A DNA stretch of 61,084 bases from Pelagibacteraceae bacterium AG-404-P07. Lineage in GTDB: Bacteria; Pseudomonadota; Alphaproteobacteria; Pelagibacterales; Pelagibacteraceae. The stretch spans positions 1 to 61,084 of the forward strand of contig QCJE01000005.1 in assembly GCA_003216235.1 (NCBI GenBank), written 5' to 3'. The notes under the pieces were generated by a model that did no database searches, had not been told where the DNA came from, and saw only the letters and a list, made by a program, of their open reading frames with translations. The position numbers and the translations under genes were made by a program. Positions within the stretch are counted from its first letter, which is position 1, and each line of letters starts with the position of its first letter. This document shows, piece by piece, positions 27,847 to 36,361 of this stretch.

Positions 27847-28581
27847 TTATTTTTTTTCTTCAGCAGGTTTTTTTTCAGAAGGTTTTTTTTCAGAAGGTTT
27901 TTTTTCATCACCTTCTTTTTTATCTCCATCTGCCGCTGGTTTATCACCATCAGCCGCTGCTGCTTCAGCTCCTTCTTCACCCTCTACTGCCTCTGCCTCT
28001 GCAGGTTTTTCAGGTTCTTTCATTACAGTTGGCGCTGCAAGAGTTGCTATTACGAAATCTCTACCCTGAATAGTTGGAACAACCTCAGGATCTAATTTTA
28101 CAGATGAAATTTTAAAGCTTTCTCCAATGTCAACTCCACTAAGATCAATAGTTATAGACTCAGGTATCTTTTCACTTGGACATTTAAGCTCTACTTTTCT
28201 TCTTACAATATTTAAAACTCCACCTCTTTTTAAACCAGGGGAATCTTCTTGATTAATGAAGTTTACAGGCACCTCAATTTTGATTTTGACACCTGGTAAT
28301 ACTCTTAAAAAATCTACATGAGTAGGTTCATCACTTATAATATGATACTTAACTTCTCTTGGTAAAACATTCTGGGTTTTGCCCTCAATATTAATTGAGA
28401 TCAAGTTTGATAAAAAATTTTCCTTTTCAATTAATGTTTTAAGTAATTTTTTTGAAATAGATATTTTTTGATTTTGTTCTTTTCCACCATAGATAATTGC
28501 AGGGACATTTCCATTTTTTCTAAGTACATTTAGTTGCCCTTTACTTTGGTTATCTCTGATATTAGCTTCAAGTGAATTCAT
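27847..28581 (-). CDS. rplY: 50S ribosomal protein L25/CTC family
   Basis: A 244-residue L25 of the long CTC type that binds 5S rRNA. The N-terminal 5S-binding domain includes RKNGNVPAIIYGG, and the beta-rich CTC domain includes LRVLPGVKIKIEVPVNFI. The last 55 or so residues are a low-complexity Ala/Glu/Asp/Lys tail ending in KKPSE-type repeats, which makes the protein longer than most CTC forms. Prs lies upstream and pth downstream. Confidence 0.94.
   Translation of the reverse strand: MNSLEANIRDNQSKGQLNVLRKNGNVPAIIYGGKEQNQKISISKKLLKTLIEKENFLSNLISINIEGKTQNVLPREVKYHIISDEPTHVDFLRVLPGVKIKIEVPVNFINQEDSPGLKRGGVLNIVRRKVELKCPSEKIPESITIDLSGVDIGESFKISSVKLDPEVVPTIQGRDFVIATLAAPTVMKEPEKPAEAEAVEGEEGAEAAAADGDKPAADGDKKEGDEKKPSEKKPSEKKPAEEKK
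27859..27903. repeat. three tandem 15-bp units inside rplY
   Basis: Three 15-base units (on the plus strand TTCAG[C/A]AGG followed by six T) encode KKPAE/KKPSE pentapeptides at the C-terminus of L25. The eight-base T-runs across unit joins are prone to slippage, so unit number may vary between strains. Confidence 0.75.
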
Positions 28582-28624
28582 AAGTCACAGGTTTTTACCC
28601 CATGTTAGCAAATAATCAAGGTAT

Positions 28625-29557
28625 TTATTTGAATAAATCCGAAACAGAGTTTGAATTAGAAATTCTTTTTATTGCTTCTCCCATAAGGCCAGAAATAGGT
28701 AAAACCTCTATATTTTTAACATTTTTAGTTCTCTCACCATTGTCAATTGTGTCAGTGACCACTAAGTTTTTAATTACAGAGTTTTTAATTTTTTTGACTG
28801 CTTCTCCACTTAAAACTCCGTGAGTGATATAAACATAAACTTCTTTTGCACCTCTATCCTTCAAGGCTTTAGCAGCATTAACTATCGTACCGCCTGAATC
28901 AATTATATCATCTACAATAATACAAGTTTTACCTTTTACATCACCAATTACATTCATTACCTCTGACTGGCCAGGTTTTGGTCTTCTCTTATCAACTATA
29001 GCAAGACCAACATTTAAAAGTTTACCAAGTGCTCTAGCTCTCTCAGTCCCCCCAACATCAGGAGCAACACAAATCATATTTTTACTTTTAATTTTCTTTT
29101 TCACATGTCTTGCGAATATTGGTGTTGCAAAAAGGTTATCAACGGGAATATCAAAAAATCCTTGAATTTGCCCTGCATGTAAATCAACAGTTACAACTCT
29201 ATCAGCTCCAGCTTTCGTAATTAAATTGGAAACTAGTTTAGCGGATATAGATGTTCTTGGAACAACTTTTCGATCTTGTCTAGCATATCCAAAATATGGA
29301 ATTACAGCTGTTATATTTTTTGCAGAAGATCTTTTAAGAGCATCTATGCAAAGTAATAACTCCATTAAATTATCATTTGCTGGTGAAGAAATTGATTGAA
29401 TTATAAAAATACTATTACCTCTAATGTTCTCATTTATCTCTATGTAGATTTCTCCATCTGAAAATTTTCTTATACTTGAATTTACAAGTTTTGTTTTCAA
29501 ATATTTTGCAATATTCTTACTTAGTGTTTTATTGCTATTTCCAGTTAATAATTTCAT
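28625..29557 (-). CDS. prs: ribose-phosphate pyrophosphokinase
   Basis: A 310-residue PRPP synthetase that feeds nucleotide, His and Trp synthesis. Conserved motifs are [11 protein letters not shown] near residue 129, [14 protein letters not shown] near residue 166, and the PRPP-binding [11 protein letters not shown] near residue 215. Length is typical. The start overlaps the pgeF stop by four bases; rplY follows 43 bases downstream. Confidence 0.97.
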   Translation of the reverse strand: MKLLTGNSNKTLSKNIAKYLKTKLVNSSIRKFSDGEIYIEINENIRGNSIFIIQSISSPANDNLMELLLCIDALKRSSAKNITAVIPYFGYARQDRKVVPRTSISAKLVSNLITKAGADRVVTVDLHAGQIQGFFDIPVDNLFATPIFARHVKKKIKSKNMICVAPDVGGTERARALGKLLNVGLAIVDKRRPKPGQSEVMNVIGDVKGKTCIIVDDIIDSGGTIVNAAKALKDRGAKEVYVYITHGVLSGEAVKKIKNSVIKNLVVTDTIDNGERTKNVKNIEVLPISGLMGEAIKRISNSNSVSDLFK

Positions 29558-30324
29558 TGAAAATTTGAATTAATCATAATTATTGAAATATTTCTACCAT
29601 AATCATCATGTTTTAGTTTTAATGATCTTCTGGCACTAAAATAATTATTTTTTTTATCAAAAGTATCGATTTTTAATAGGTCAACTCTAGTAATCCCATT
29701 AGATTTTAATTGATATTTTACATAGTTCGGCAAATTAAAATAGATTAAATCTTTTCTTTTTTTGAAGAAAATTTTATTTTTTTTATCTTTTTTTATAAAT
29801 TTTATTTTGAAATCTTCTCCTACATTATAGTTTTTTTGTAAAATACAAGGTCCTATTGCAACAGTAATATTTTTTTTGTCACATCCTTTTTTAAACATAA
29901 AATTTATGACTTTATGAATTATGTCTTTGAAGGCACCTCTCCATCCAGCATGAATAGCTGCTATGATATTTCTCTTATTGTCGTATAATAATAGAGGCAC
30001 ACAATCAGCTGTTAAAATAGCTATAGGAACATTTTTTTGATCAGTGATTACAGCATCAGCTTTAATTTTTTTTTGAAATTTAAAATTTTTGCCAATAAAA
30101 ACAAATTTATTACTATGAATTTGATTTAATAAAAAAATTTTTTTTGAATCTTTGTTAATCTTTTTTCTAACAGTTTCTAAATTTTTTTGAATGCTTTTTT
30201 TTTTATCTTTTGAACCTGGACCACAATTTAAACTTTTATAGATACCTTTTGAACTTCCTTTGTTTCTGTTAAAAAAGCCATGATTAATTTTTTTAAATTT
30301 TAGTAATTTTTTTGATTGTATCAA
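29554..30324 (-). CDS. pgeF: peptidoglycan editing factor PgeF / multicopper polyphenol oxidase family
   Basis: A 256-residue DUF152 protein. Zn/active-site motifs are visible: [11 protein letters not shown] near residue 95, [13 protein letters not shown] near 115, and VAIGPCI near 145. Family members remove mis-incorporated residues from peptidoglycan precursors or act as purine nucleoside phosphorylases; which applies here is not decidable. It sits between prs and a MidA-like gene, the frequent lgt-midA-pgeF alphaproteobacterial order. Confidence 0.88.
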   Translation of the reverse strand: MIQSKKLLKFKKINHGFFNRNKGSSKGIYKSLNCGPGSKDKKKSIQKNLETVRKKINKDSKKIFLLNQIHSNKFVFIGKNFKFQKKIKADAVITDQKNVPIAILTADCVPLLLYDNKRNIIAAIHAGWRGAFKDIIHKVINFMFKKGCDKKNITVAIGPCILQKNYNVGEDFKIKFIKKDKKNKIFFKKRKDLIYFNLPNYVKYQLKSNGITRVDLLKIDTFDKKNNYFSARRSLKLKHDDYGRNISIIMINSNFQ

Positions 30325-30326
30325 AT

Positions 30327-31376
30327 TTAAAATCCCAGCTTAAACTTATTTTTTTTATTTTTAATTAACATAACTTTAAATAACTTTCCCATTTGCTTGT
30401 CATCAATCAGTCTATTCAGTCTATAATAAATATCTGTTTTTTTCGAAAAAGGTAGATTTTTAGATATTATTTCAGCTCTTTGTTTAATACCCATTTTAAT
30501 TAAAAATTCTTTTTGAGTTGTATAGTTGTAACTTAACCCTCCTAAATTACTTATAATTTTACCAAATAGAGAAAAATTAATATGATGCGTTATATCATTT
30601 TTACCAAAGTTTTTTAATAAATTTGAGTATTTATGATTAGATACTGCTTGAAGTGTATTTTTCATTTTTTTTCTTAGATATCCATAATCAATAAGAAGCA
30701 ACCCTCCAGAATTTTTTTTAATTATTTTAGAAATATTTGTTAAGTATTTAATTCCAATTTCAGAGTATTCTATAAATTTTTCATTTTCAGATAATTTATA
30801 ATTTATTTTTTTTTCAAATTTTTTAATGTCAGTTTCTTTTTCATAGAAATATACATTATTTATATCCTGAAAATTTACAAATCTTTCATACCATAACTTT
30901 TTCTTTTTTATAAATTGTTTGATTGAATGAGCATCAAAAAATTCATTAGCTATAAAAATACTTGTATTATTGTTTATTTTTTTTAGATCACTTAACCAGA
31001 TTATATTAAAGTTTTTTAATCTATTTTTTTGTTCCACAATAAGTTTTGGGCTTCTTTCATGAATCATAAATTTACAAGAATTGAAAAAAAATGGAAAATT
31101 TTTTAAACTTTCAATTAAAATTTTCATCATCTCTCCATTACCAGCACCTAGTTCAATTAAATTTATTTTTTTTGGGCATCCTAAACTTTCCCAAAAACTT
31201 ATTGTCCAAATTGCAATCATTTCAGAAAAAAGTCTTGATATATTTGGAGCCGTTATAAAATCACCCTTTTTACCTAAAGGGTTTTTATTCATGTAATATC
31301 CAAACTTTTTATCGTAAAGAGATAATTCAATAAATTTGTCTAACGAAAATTTATATTTTTTCTCTAACTTTTTCAT
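30327..31376 (-). CDS. MidA/NDUFAF7-like SAM-dependent methyltransferase
   Basis: A 349-residue protein of the MidA (DUF185) family. The N-terminus carries SLYDKKFGYYMNKNPLGKKGDFITAP, and the SAM-binding motif LIELGAGNGEMM lies near residue 75. GGLLLIDYGY is also family-typical. Eukaryotic NDUFAF7 methylates an Arg of complex I during assembly. The same role is plausible here but unproven. It overlaps lgt by 26 bases and ends two bases before pgeF. Confidence 0.85.
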   Translation of the reverse strand: MKKLEKKYKFSLDKFIELSLYDKKFGYYMNKNPLGKKGDFITAPNISRLFSEMIAIWTISFWESLGCPKKINLIELGAGNGEMMKILIESLKNFPFFFNSCKFMIHERSPKLIVEQKNRLKNFNIIWLSDLKKINNNTSIFIANEFFDAHSIKQFIKKKKLWYERFVNFQDINNVYFYEKETDIKKFEKKINYKLSENEKFIEYSEIGIKYLTNISKIIKKNSGGLLLIDYGYLRKKMKNTLQAVSNHKYSNLLKNFGKNDITHHINFSLFGKIISNLGGLSYNYTTQKEFLIKMGIKQRAEIISKNLPFSKKTDIYYRLNRLIDDKQMGKLFKVMLIKNKKNKFKLGF

Positions 31377-32136
31377 ATTTTTTAAAAGCTATATAAGAGC
31401 CAATTATAAAAAATAATAAACTTATTATTTGCCCCATGGTTAAATTAAAAAACAAGTAACCTAACTGTTTATCTGGTAGCCTAAAGTATTCTATAAAAAA
31501 TCTAAAAAAAGAGTAAAAAATTAAAAATAAGCCTGAGATTAAACCTGGAAAGTTCAAATAATTTTTTCGTCTACAGTAAAGTAATATCACAAATAATATT
31601 ATACCTTCAAAAACAGCCTCATATAATTGTGAAGGATGCCTATACAAATCATCAATCTTAATAAATTTAACACCCCAAGGTAGACTTGTTTCCAATCCAT
31701 AAAGCTCAGAATTTATAAAATTTGATATTCTTCCCAAAAAGATTCCAATTGGTGCAACAATTGAAACTATATCTAAATATCGGAAGGGATTATGATTATT
31801 TTTTTTTGCAAAAATAAAACTTGCAACAATAACACCTAATAAACCTCCATGGAAAGACATTCCTCCTTCCCAAATTTTAATTATTTCACTAAGATTATTT
31901 AAATAGTAACTAAAGTTGTAAAACAGAACATAGCCCAATCTACCTCCAACTATAATTCCGATGATTAAGTAGGATATATAATCATCAAATTTTTCTTTTA
32001 ATCCTATATTATTTCCTAGAAATTTTTTACCAAAGAACCAACCTAATACTATGCCACCTACGTATGATAATGAGTACCACCTTATTTCTATTGAAAATAT
32101 CTCTATAGCAACTGGGTCAAAATTATTAATGAACAT
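31351..32136 (-). CDS. lgt: prolipoprotein diacylglyceryl transferase
   Basis: A 261-residue polytopic inner-membrane enzyme that attaches diacylglycerol to lipobox cysteines. Key family segments are MSFHGGLLGV, GRISNFINSELYG (near residue 137) and the Arg-containing YRHPSQLYEAVFEG. Seven hydrophobic spans can be traced. It starts a lgt-midA-pgeF-prs-rplY-pth-ychF run on the minus strand and diverges from ubiK across a 47-base gap. Confidence 0.96.
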   Translation of the reverse strand: MFINNFDPVAIEIFSIEIRWYSLSYVGGIVLGWFFGKKFLGNNIGLKEKFDDYISYLIIGIIVGGRLGYVLFYNFSYYLNNLSEIIKIWEGGMSFHGGLLGVIVASFIFAKKNNHNPFRYLDIVSIVAPIGIFLGRISNFINSELYGLETSLPWGVKFIKIDDLYRHPSQLYEAVFEGIILFVILLYCRRKNYLNFPGLISGLFLIFYSFFRFFIEYFRLPDKQLGYLFFNLTMGQIISLLFFIIGSYIAFKKYEKVREKI

Positions 32137-32183
32137 TTTAAATAATAACTATAGATTATTAATATTATAACTTAAATAAATTT

Positions 32184-32435
32184 ATGAATAATTCTAAATT
32201 TGTCCTCAATAAACTTGCGAAATTATTCGAGCAAGGTTTATTAACTTCTAAAGATCTCGGTAACGAAATATTAACTATTTTGAAATCCAAAAGAGATGAA
32301 ATTGTCTTTAAAATGAAACTAACTAGTAAAGATGAGTTTGATATTCTTTCTAAAAGAGTTGAAGATTTAGAAAAAAGAATAACTAAATTAAATATAAAAA
32401 AAAAACAAAAAACTAAACGGGCAAAAAAATCTTAA
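32184..32435 (+). CDS. ubiK: ubiquinone biosynthesis accessory factor UbiK/BMFP family
   Basis: An 83-residue acidic-to-basic helical protein. Residues 1-40 form an amphipathic helix (LAKLFEQGLLTSKDL) and residues 45-72 a coiled coil with RVEDLEKRITKL, the BMFP/YqiC pattern. UbiK assists aerobic ubiquinone synthesis in E. coli; role here by family. Its lysine-rich tail is encoded across a 23-base overlap with the convergent sensor kinase gene. Confidence 0.75.
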   Translation: MNNSKFVLNKLAKLFEQGLLTSKDLGNEILTILKSKRDEIVFKMKLTSKDEFDILSKRVEDLEKRITKLNIKKKQKTKRAKKS

Positions 32436-33732
32436 CTTCAAGACCCCCTAAATTTGATTTACTTAATTTAATATTTCCTCCATGAGATCTAATTATGTCT
32501 GATGCAATAGATAATCCAAGTCCAACACTAGACTTTGAGTCTGCTCTTCCTTTGTCTATCTTATAGAAAGGTTTAAAAACATTTTCGAATTCATTTTCTG
32601 GTATACCGGGTCCGTCATCATTAATTTTAATAAAAAGATTATTATTATTTTCTGATAGTTCTATGTTAACTTTATTCGCGTATTTAATTGAATTATCAAT
32701 AAGGTTATTTATACATCTTTTAATTAAATTTTTTCTACCATTAATATAAATTTCAGACTGTATTTTTGTTAAGATATTTTCATTATTATACTTTATTATT
32801 ATTTCATTAATTAGATTACTAATATTAAACTTTTTATCTTTCTCTAAAAAAGAGGAACTAGTAAATTGAAGATATTCATTCAACATTTTCTCCATTTCAT
32901 TAATATCTTCAGATAACTTTTTCTCTAATTCCTTATCTTTTATGAAGGCAATTTGTAACTTCATTCTAGTAAGTGGAGTTCTTAAGTCATGGCTTATTCC
33001 TGATAACATTTCCGATCTTTGGTTAAGATGTCTTAATATCCTTTTTCTCATTCGATCAAATTCGTAACCCGCCTGACGTATTTCAGAGGCTCCAGAGGGT
33101 TTAAATTCCTCTACATCTTCACCTCTACCAAATTTTTCTGCCGCTTTTGCCAAATTTGTAATAGGTCTTGTTTGGTTTTTAAGAAAAATTAAAGATATAA
33201 ATATCATTATTATTGCAGGCACTGTAATCCACAATGCAAATATTCTAGCCGAGGAAGTTGTAACTCTATCTCTTGGAATTAAAAATTTGAAATATCCAGT
33301 TTGATATTTTATTCGTATATCAATTAATTCTTTATACGAAGTAGTATCAAACCAATATTCTTTTAGTTCAAATTTTGATTTTAATTCTCTTCTTAAAGTT
33401 CTATCGATAGGGCTAAACCATCTTTCATCATAATCAAAATTAAAATTAATATCTTCAACAAGTTCAATATTTAAATCCTGATAAATTGAAAAAAGATTTA
33501 CAATTTCGTCTTTTTTATATATTTCATCATCGTAAATTACAATGAATGTGTTAATTTCATTAATAAGTGCTTTTGTCATTCCTTTGTTCGTTTTAATCCA
33601 AAGGCTATCAAAAAAAACAGTGGTTATCACTAACTGAAGAACAATAACAGGAACAGCAACAATTAGTAATGCTCTATAAAATAATCTTTTAGGTAAAATA
33701 TTTTTTACAAACTTACTCAATCCATAGAACAT
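32413..33732 (-). CDS. sensor histidine kinase, EnvZ-like
   Basis: A 439-residue inner-membrane kinase. Two transmembrane segments (about residues 19-40 and 170-190) flank a periplasmic sensor region. A HAMP linker follows, then the H-box SGISHDLRTPLTRMK and ATPase motifs NDDGPGIPE (N/G1) and SSVGLGLSIASDI (G2). Layout resembles EnvZ. It overlaps the response regulator by 20 bases, marking it as the cognate partner. The signal sensed cannot be told from sequence. Confidence 0.92.
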   Translation of the reverse strand: MFYGLSKFVKNILPKRLFYRALLIVAVPVIVLQLVITTVFFDSLWIKTNKGMTKALINEINTFIVIYDDEIYKKDEIVNLFSIYQDLNIELVEDINFNFDYDERWFSPIDRTLRRELKSKFELKEYWFDTTSYKELIDIRIKYQTGYFKFLIPRDRVTTSSARIFALWITVPAIIMIFISLIFLKNQTRPITNLAKAAEKFGRGEDVEEFKPSGASEIRQAGYEFDRMRKRILRHLNQRSEMLSGISHDLRTPLTRMKLQIAFIKDKELEKKLSEDINEMEKMLNEYLQFTSSSFLEKDKKFNISNLINEIIIKYNNENILTKIQSEIYINGRKNLIKRCINNLIDNSIKYANKVNIELSENNNNLFIKINDDGPGIPENEFENVFKPFYKIDKGRADSKSSVGLGLSIASDIIRSHGGNIKLSKSNLGGLEVKIFLPV

Positions 33733-34390
33733 AACCAGCTCCTCTTATAGTTTGTAAAAATTTTGGATTTTTCGGATCTATTTCAATTTTTTTTCTCAAT
33801 CTTGTTATGATTACATCTATTGATCTTTCTTTATCTAGACTGATCAAAAATCCAATTTCTTCTCTTGAAAAAACTTTACCAGGGTTATTGATCATTTTTT
33901 CTAAAATAGTTTTTTCGGTATTATTAATTTTATTATCAATATTATCTTTTGTAATTATTTGTTTATTCAAATCAATTTTAATATTTTCGAAGACAAGAAC
34001 TTTCTTTGTAACATCTTTTTTTATCTTATTCATTATGTTTTGAATTCTTAAAATAAGTTCTTTAGGCTCAAAAGGTTTTGGCAAATAGTCGTCAGCACCC
34101 ATCTCCAATCCTTCTATTCTTTCTTTGGGCTCTCCTTTGGCAGTTAGCAATATTATAGGAGTATCTAATTTTTTTTTATTATCCTCAATAAATTCTAATC
34201 CACTTTTTCCAGGCATCATTATATCAAGAATAATTAAATCAAATTTTATTGATTCAATTTTTTCTGCAGCATCTTCAGCACTATTTGCTGTAGTTACTAA
34301 AAAATTATTTTCATTTAAATATTTTTTGACTAATGATCTAATACCATCGTCATCATCAACAACTAGTATATGTGCAATAAATTTATCCAT
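33713..34390 (-). CDS. OmpR-family response regulator
   Basis: A 225-residue two-domain regulator. The receiver domain has acidic pocket VVDDDDG and the phospho-acceptor Asp in DLIILDIMMPGKSG (near residue 56), with LLTAKG and the K in LPKPF. The C-terminal winged helix ends IDVIITRLRKKIE...IRGAGYVL, the OmpR/PhoB DNA-binding domain. It overlaps the MarR gene by eight bases and the kinase by 20, so all three are probably translationally coupled. Confidence 0.94.
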   Translation of the reverse strand: MDKFIAHILVVDDDDGIRSLVKKYLNENNFLVTTANSAEDAAEKIESIKFDLIILDIMMPGKSGLEFIEDNKKKLDTPIILLTAKGEPKERIEGLEMGADDYLPKPFEPKELILRIQNIMNKIKKDVTKKVLVFENIKIDLNKQIITKDNIDNKINNTEKTILEKMINNPGKVFSREEIGFLISLDKERSIDVIITRLRKKIEIDPKNPKFLQTIRGAGYVLWIE

Positions 34391-34820
34391 TAATTATTTT
34401 TTTTAAAACACTGTCAAAATTAATTACTTCTTCAGAGCTAGAATCAAGTAAAGCTTTATAAATCCTTTTTTTTTGTATTTCGAATATTTCATCAAAAATT
34501 TTTTTTCCTTTATCATTTAAGAATACATGTTTTATTCTTGTATCTTGATCATTTTTTTTAAAAAATATAACCTCTAAACTAATTAAATCTTTTAACACTC
34601 TATTCAAACTTTGTTTTGTCACTTTAAGTTTGTTTAATAATTGAGATATTGAGATACCTTCATACATTGAAAGCAGATGTATTACTTTTTGATGTGCTAG
34701 CCCAATAGAGTACCTATTTAGAATTTTTTTTGAGTCTGAAAATGTTTCCCTATAACCAACGAATAATTTTTCTATTAAATCTTTTAATTGATCATCTTTT
34801 AGATATAAAAGTTCTTTCAT
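34383..34820 (-). CDS. MarR-family transcriptional regulator
   Basis: A 145-residue winged-helix protein. The helix-turn-helix is SISQLLNKLKVTKQSLNRVLKDLISL, followed by a wing VIFFKKNDQDTRIKHVFLNDKGKK typical of MarR. Ligand unknown. It is the first gene of a MarR-OmpR-EnvZ unit and diverges from ilvE across 73 bases, so it may control both sides. Confidence 0.88.
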   Translation of the reverse strand: MKELLYLKDDQLKDLIEKLFVGYRETFSDSKKILNRYSIGLAHQKVIHLLSMYEGISISQLLNKLKVTKQSLNRVLKDLISLEVIFFKKNDQDTRIKHVFLNDKGKKIFDEIFEIQKKRIYKALLDSSSEEVINFDSVLKKIING

Positions 34821-34835
34821 TATAGGTAAGTTATA

Positions 34836-34864
34836 TTGACATATTATAGATACAAAGATATTTT
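34836..34864 (+). promoter_or_regulatory. candidate sigma70 promoter for ilvE
   Basis: A perfect -35 box TTGACA at 34836-34841 is followed by 17 bases and a weaker -10 TATTTT at 34859-34864, 29 bases upstream of the ilvE start. The same 73-base gap must also hold the MarR-OmpR-EnvZ promoter on the other strand. Confidence 0.4.
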
Positions 34865-34893
34865 TTGATATTAATTTTTTTAAAATTTCATAA

Positions 34894-35775
34894 ATGATAC
34901 CCTACGATAAGAGATCAGGAAAAATATGGTACAATGGCGAATTAGTTGATTGGTCAGATGTTAAAGTACATGTTTTGAGCCATGGATTGCACTATGCAAG
35001 TTGTGTGTTTGAGGGCGAGAGAGTATATGATGGATCTATATTTAAACTTGAAGAACATACCTCAAGATTATTTCACTCTGCAAAGAGAATGGGATTTGAA
35101 ATTCCTTATAGTGAAGATGAAATTAATTTAGCTAGTAAAAAAATAATAGCTACTCAAAAAGTTGAAAATGGATATGTAAGACCAGTTGCGTGGAGGGGAA
35201 GCGAGATGATGGCTATTTCTGCTCAACAAACAAAAATTCATGTAGCTATAGCAACTTGGGAATGGGGTTCTTACTTTGATCCTAAATTAAAAATAGAGGG
35301 AATAAAACTAAATATTTCAAGTTGGAGGAGACCAGCACCAAATACAATTCCTTGGGATACAAAAGCATCTGGACTTTATATGATTTGCACTCTTTCAAAA
35401 CATGAAGCAGAAAAACAAGGTTATACTGACTCACTAATGCTTGATCACGAAGGAAATGTTGCTGAAGCAACTGGAGCTAATATTTTTTTTAAAGATAAAA
35501 ATGGCGAACTGCACACACCAATCCCAGATTCATTTTTGGATGGCATTACAAGAAGAACTGTAATTGAAATAGCTAAATCTAAAAACATTAAAGTTCATGA
35601 AAGAAAAATTAGTCCCGAGGAACTCTCAAATTTTGTGGGATGTTTTTTAACAGGTACAGCAGCAGAAGTTACGCCGGTGTCTTGCATTTCTGATTATAAA
35701 TTTAAAGTCTGTAAAACAATAATTGACTTAAATGAAAGTTATCAAGTTTTAGTAAAAAAGAAAAAAGCTGCTTAA
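34894..35775 (+). CDS. ilvE: branched-chain amino acid aminotransferase
   Basis: A 293-residue class IV PLP aminotransferase that interconverts Leu/Ile/Val with their keto acids. The PLP lysine is in IPWDTKASGLYM near residue 157, and the class signature GYTDSLMLDHEGNVAEATGA follows. RVYDGSIFKLEEHTSRLFHSA near the N-terminus is typical. It shares a TTAA double stop with convergent pgsA. Confidence 0.93.
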   Translation: MIPYDKRSGKIWYNGELVDWSDVKVHVLSHGLHYASCVFEGERVYDGSIFKLEEHTSRLFHSAKRMGFEIPYSEDEINLASKKIIATQKVENGYVRPVAWRGSEMMAISAQQTKIHVAIATWEWGSYFDPKLKIEGIKLNISSWRRPAPNTIPWDTKASGLYMICTLSKHEAEKQGYTDSLMLDHEGNVAEATGANIFFKDKNGELHTPIPDSFLDGITRRTVIEIAKSKNIKVHERKISPEELSNFVGCFLTGTAAEVTPVSCISDYKFKVCKTIIDLNESYQVLVKKKKAA

Positions 35776-36356
35776 TCTTTATTATCTTCAGAAATAGCAT
35801 GATCTATTCCTTTTCTCATATATTCGTAACCTGTAAAAAGTGTCAGGGCTGCAGAAAGCCATAATAATACAATTCCAATTGTTTGAGCATTATAATCTTG
35901 AAAATTAATGATTTTGTTTCCTGTATCTCCTGACAATAAAAGAGCAATAGATACCATTTGCAAAACAGTTTTTAATTTTGCAAGGTTAGATACCGGAAGC
36001 TTAATTCTACCCTTAGCTAAAAATTCTCTTAAGCCTGAAATTAAAATTTCTCTTGTTAAAATAATTATTGCAGCAATCACTTCATAGTGGCGAATAGTAC
36101 CGTCCATCACTAATAGAATAAGAGCAGTCGCTACAATAATTTTATCAGCGATTGGATCTAATAATTCACCAAGCTTAGATTCTTCACCAAGTAATCTTGC
36201 CAACATTCCATCTAAAAAATCAGTAAATGAAGCAACGATAAACAGTATCAAAGCAGTTAGGTCCCCATAAAAACCTGGCAAATAAAATGCTAAAACAAAA
36301 AATGGAACAATTAAAATTCTCCCTACCGTAAGTATATTAGGTATTTTTCTAAGCAT
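35772..36356 (-). CDS. pgsA: CDP-diacylglycerol-glycerol-3-phosphate 3-phosphatidyltransferase
   Basis: A 194-residue membrane enzyme of phosphatidylglycerol synthesis. The CDP-alcohol phosphotransferase motif D-x2-DG-x2-AR-x8-G-x3-D-x3-D is complete in TDFLDGMLAR...GELLDPIADK (residues about 46-72). Four or more hydrophobic segments are seen. It follows uvrC by five bases, the common uvrC-pgsA order. Confidence 0.94.
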   Translation of the reverse strand: MLRKIPNILTVGRILIVPFFVLAFYLPGFYGDLTALILFIVASFTDFLDGMLARLLGEESKLGELLDPIADKIIVATALILLVMDGTIRHYEVIAAIIILTREILISGLREFLAKGRIKLPVSNLAKLKTVLQMVSIALLLSGDTGNKIINFQDYNAQTIGIVLLWLSAALTLFTGYEYMRKGIDHAISEDNKD

Positions 36357-36361
36357 ATTTT

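Noticed and set aside
27686..28069. Open frame antisense to pth and rplY, Ser/Ala/Phe-rich
   Set aside because: Its composition is the reverse complement of the L25 low-complexity tail; no independent support.
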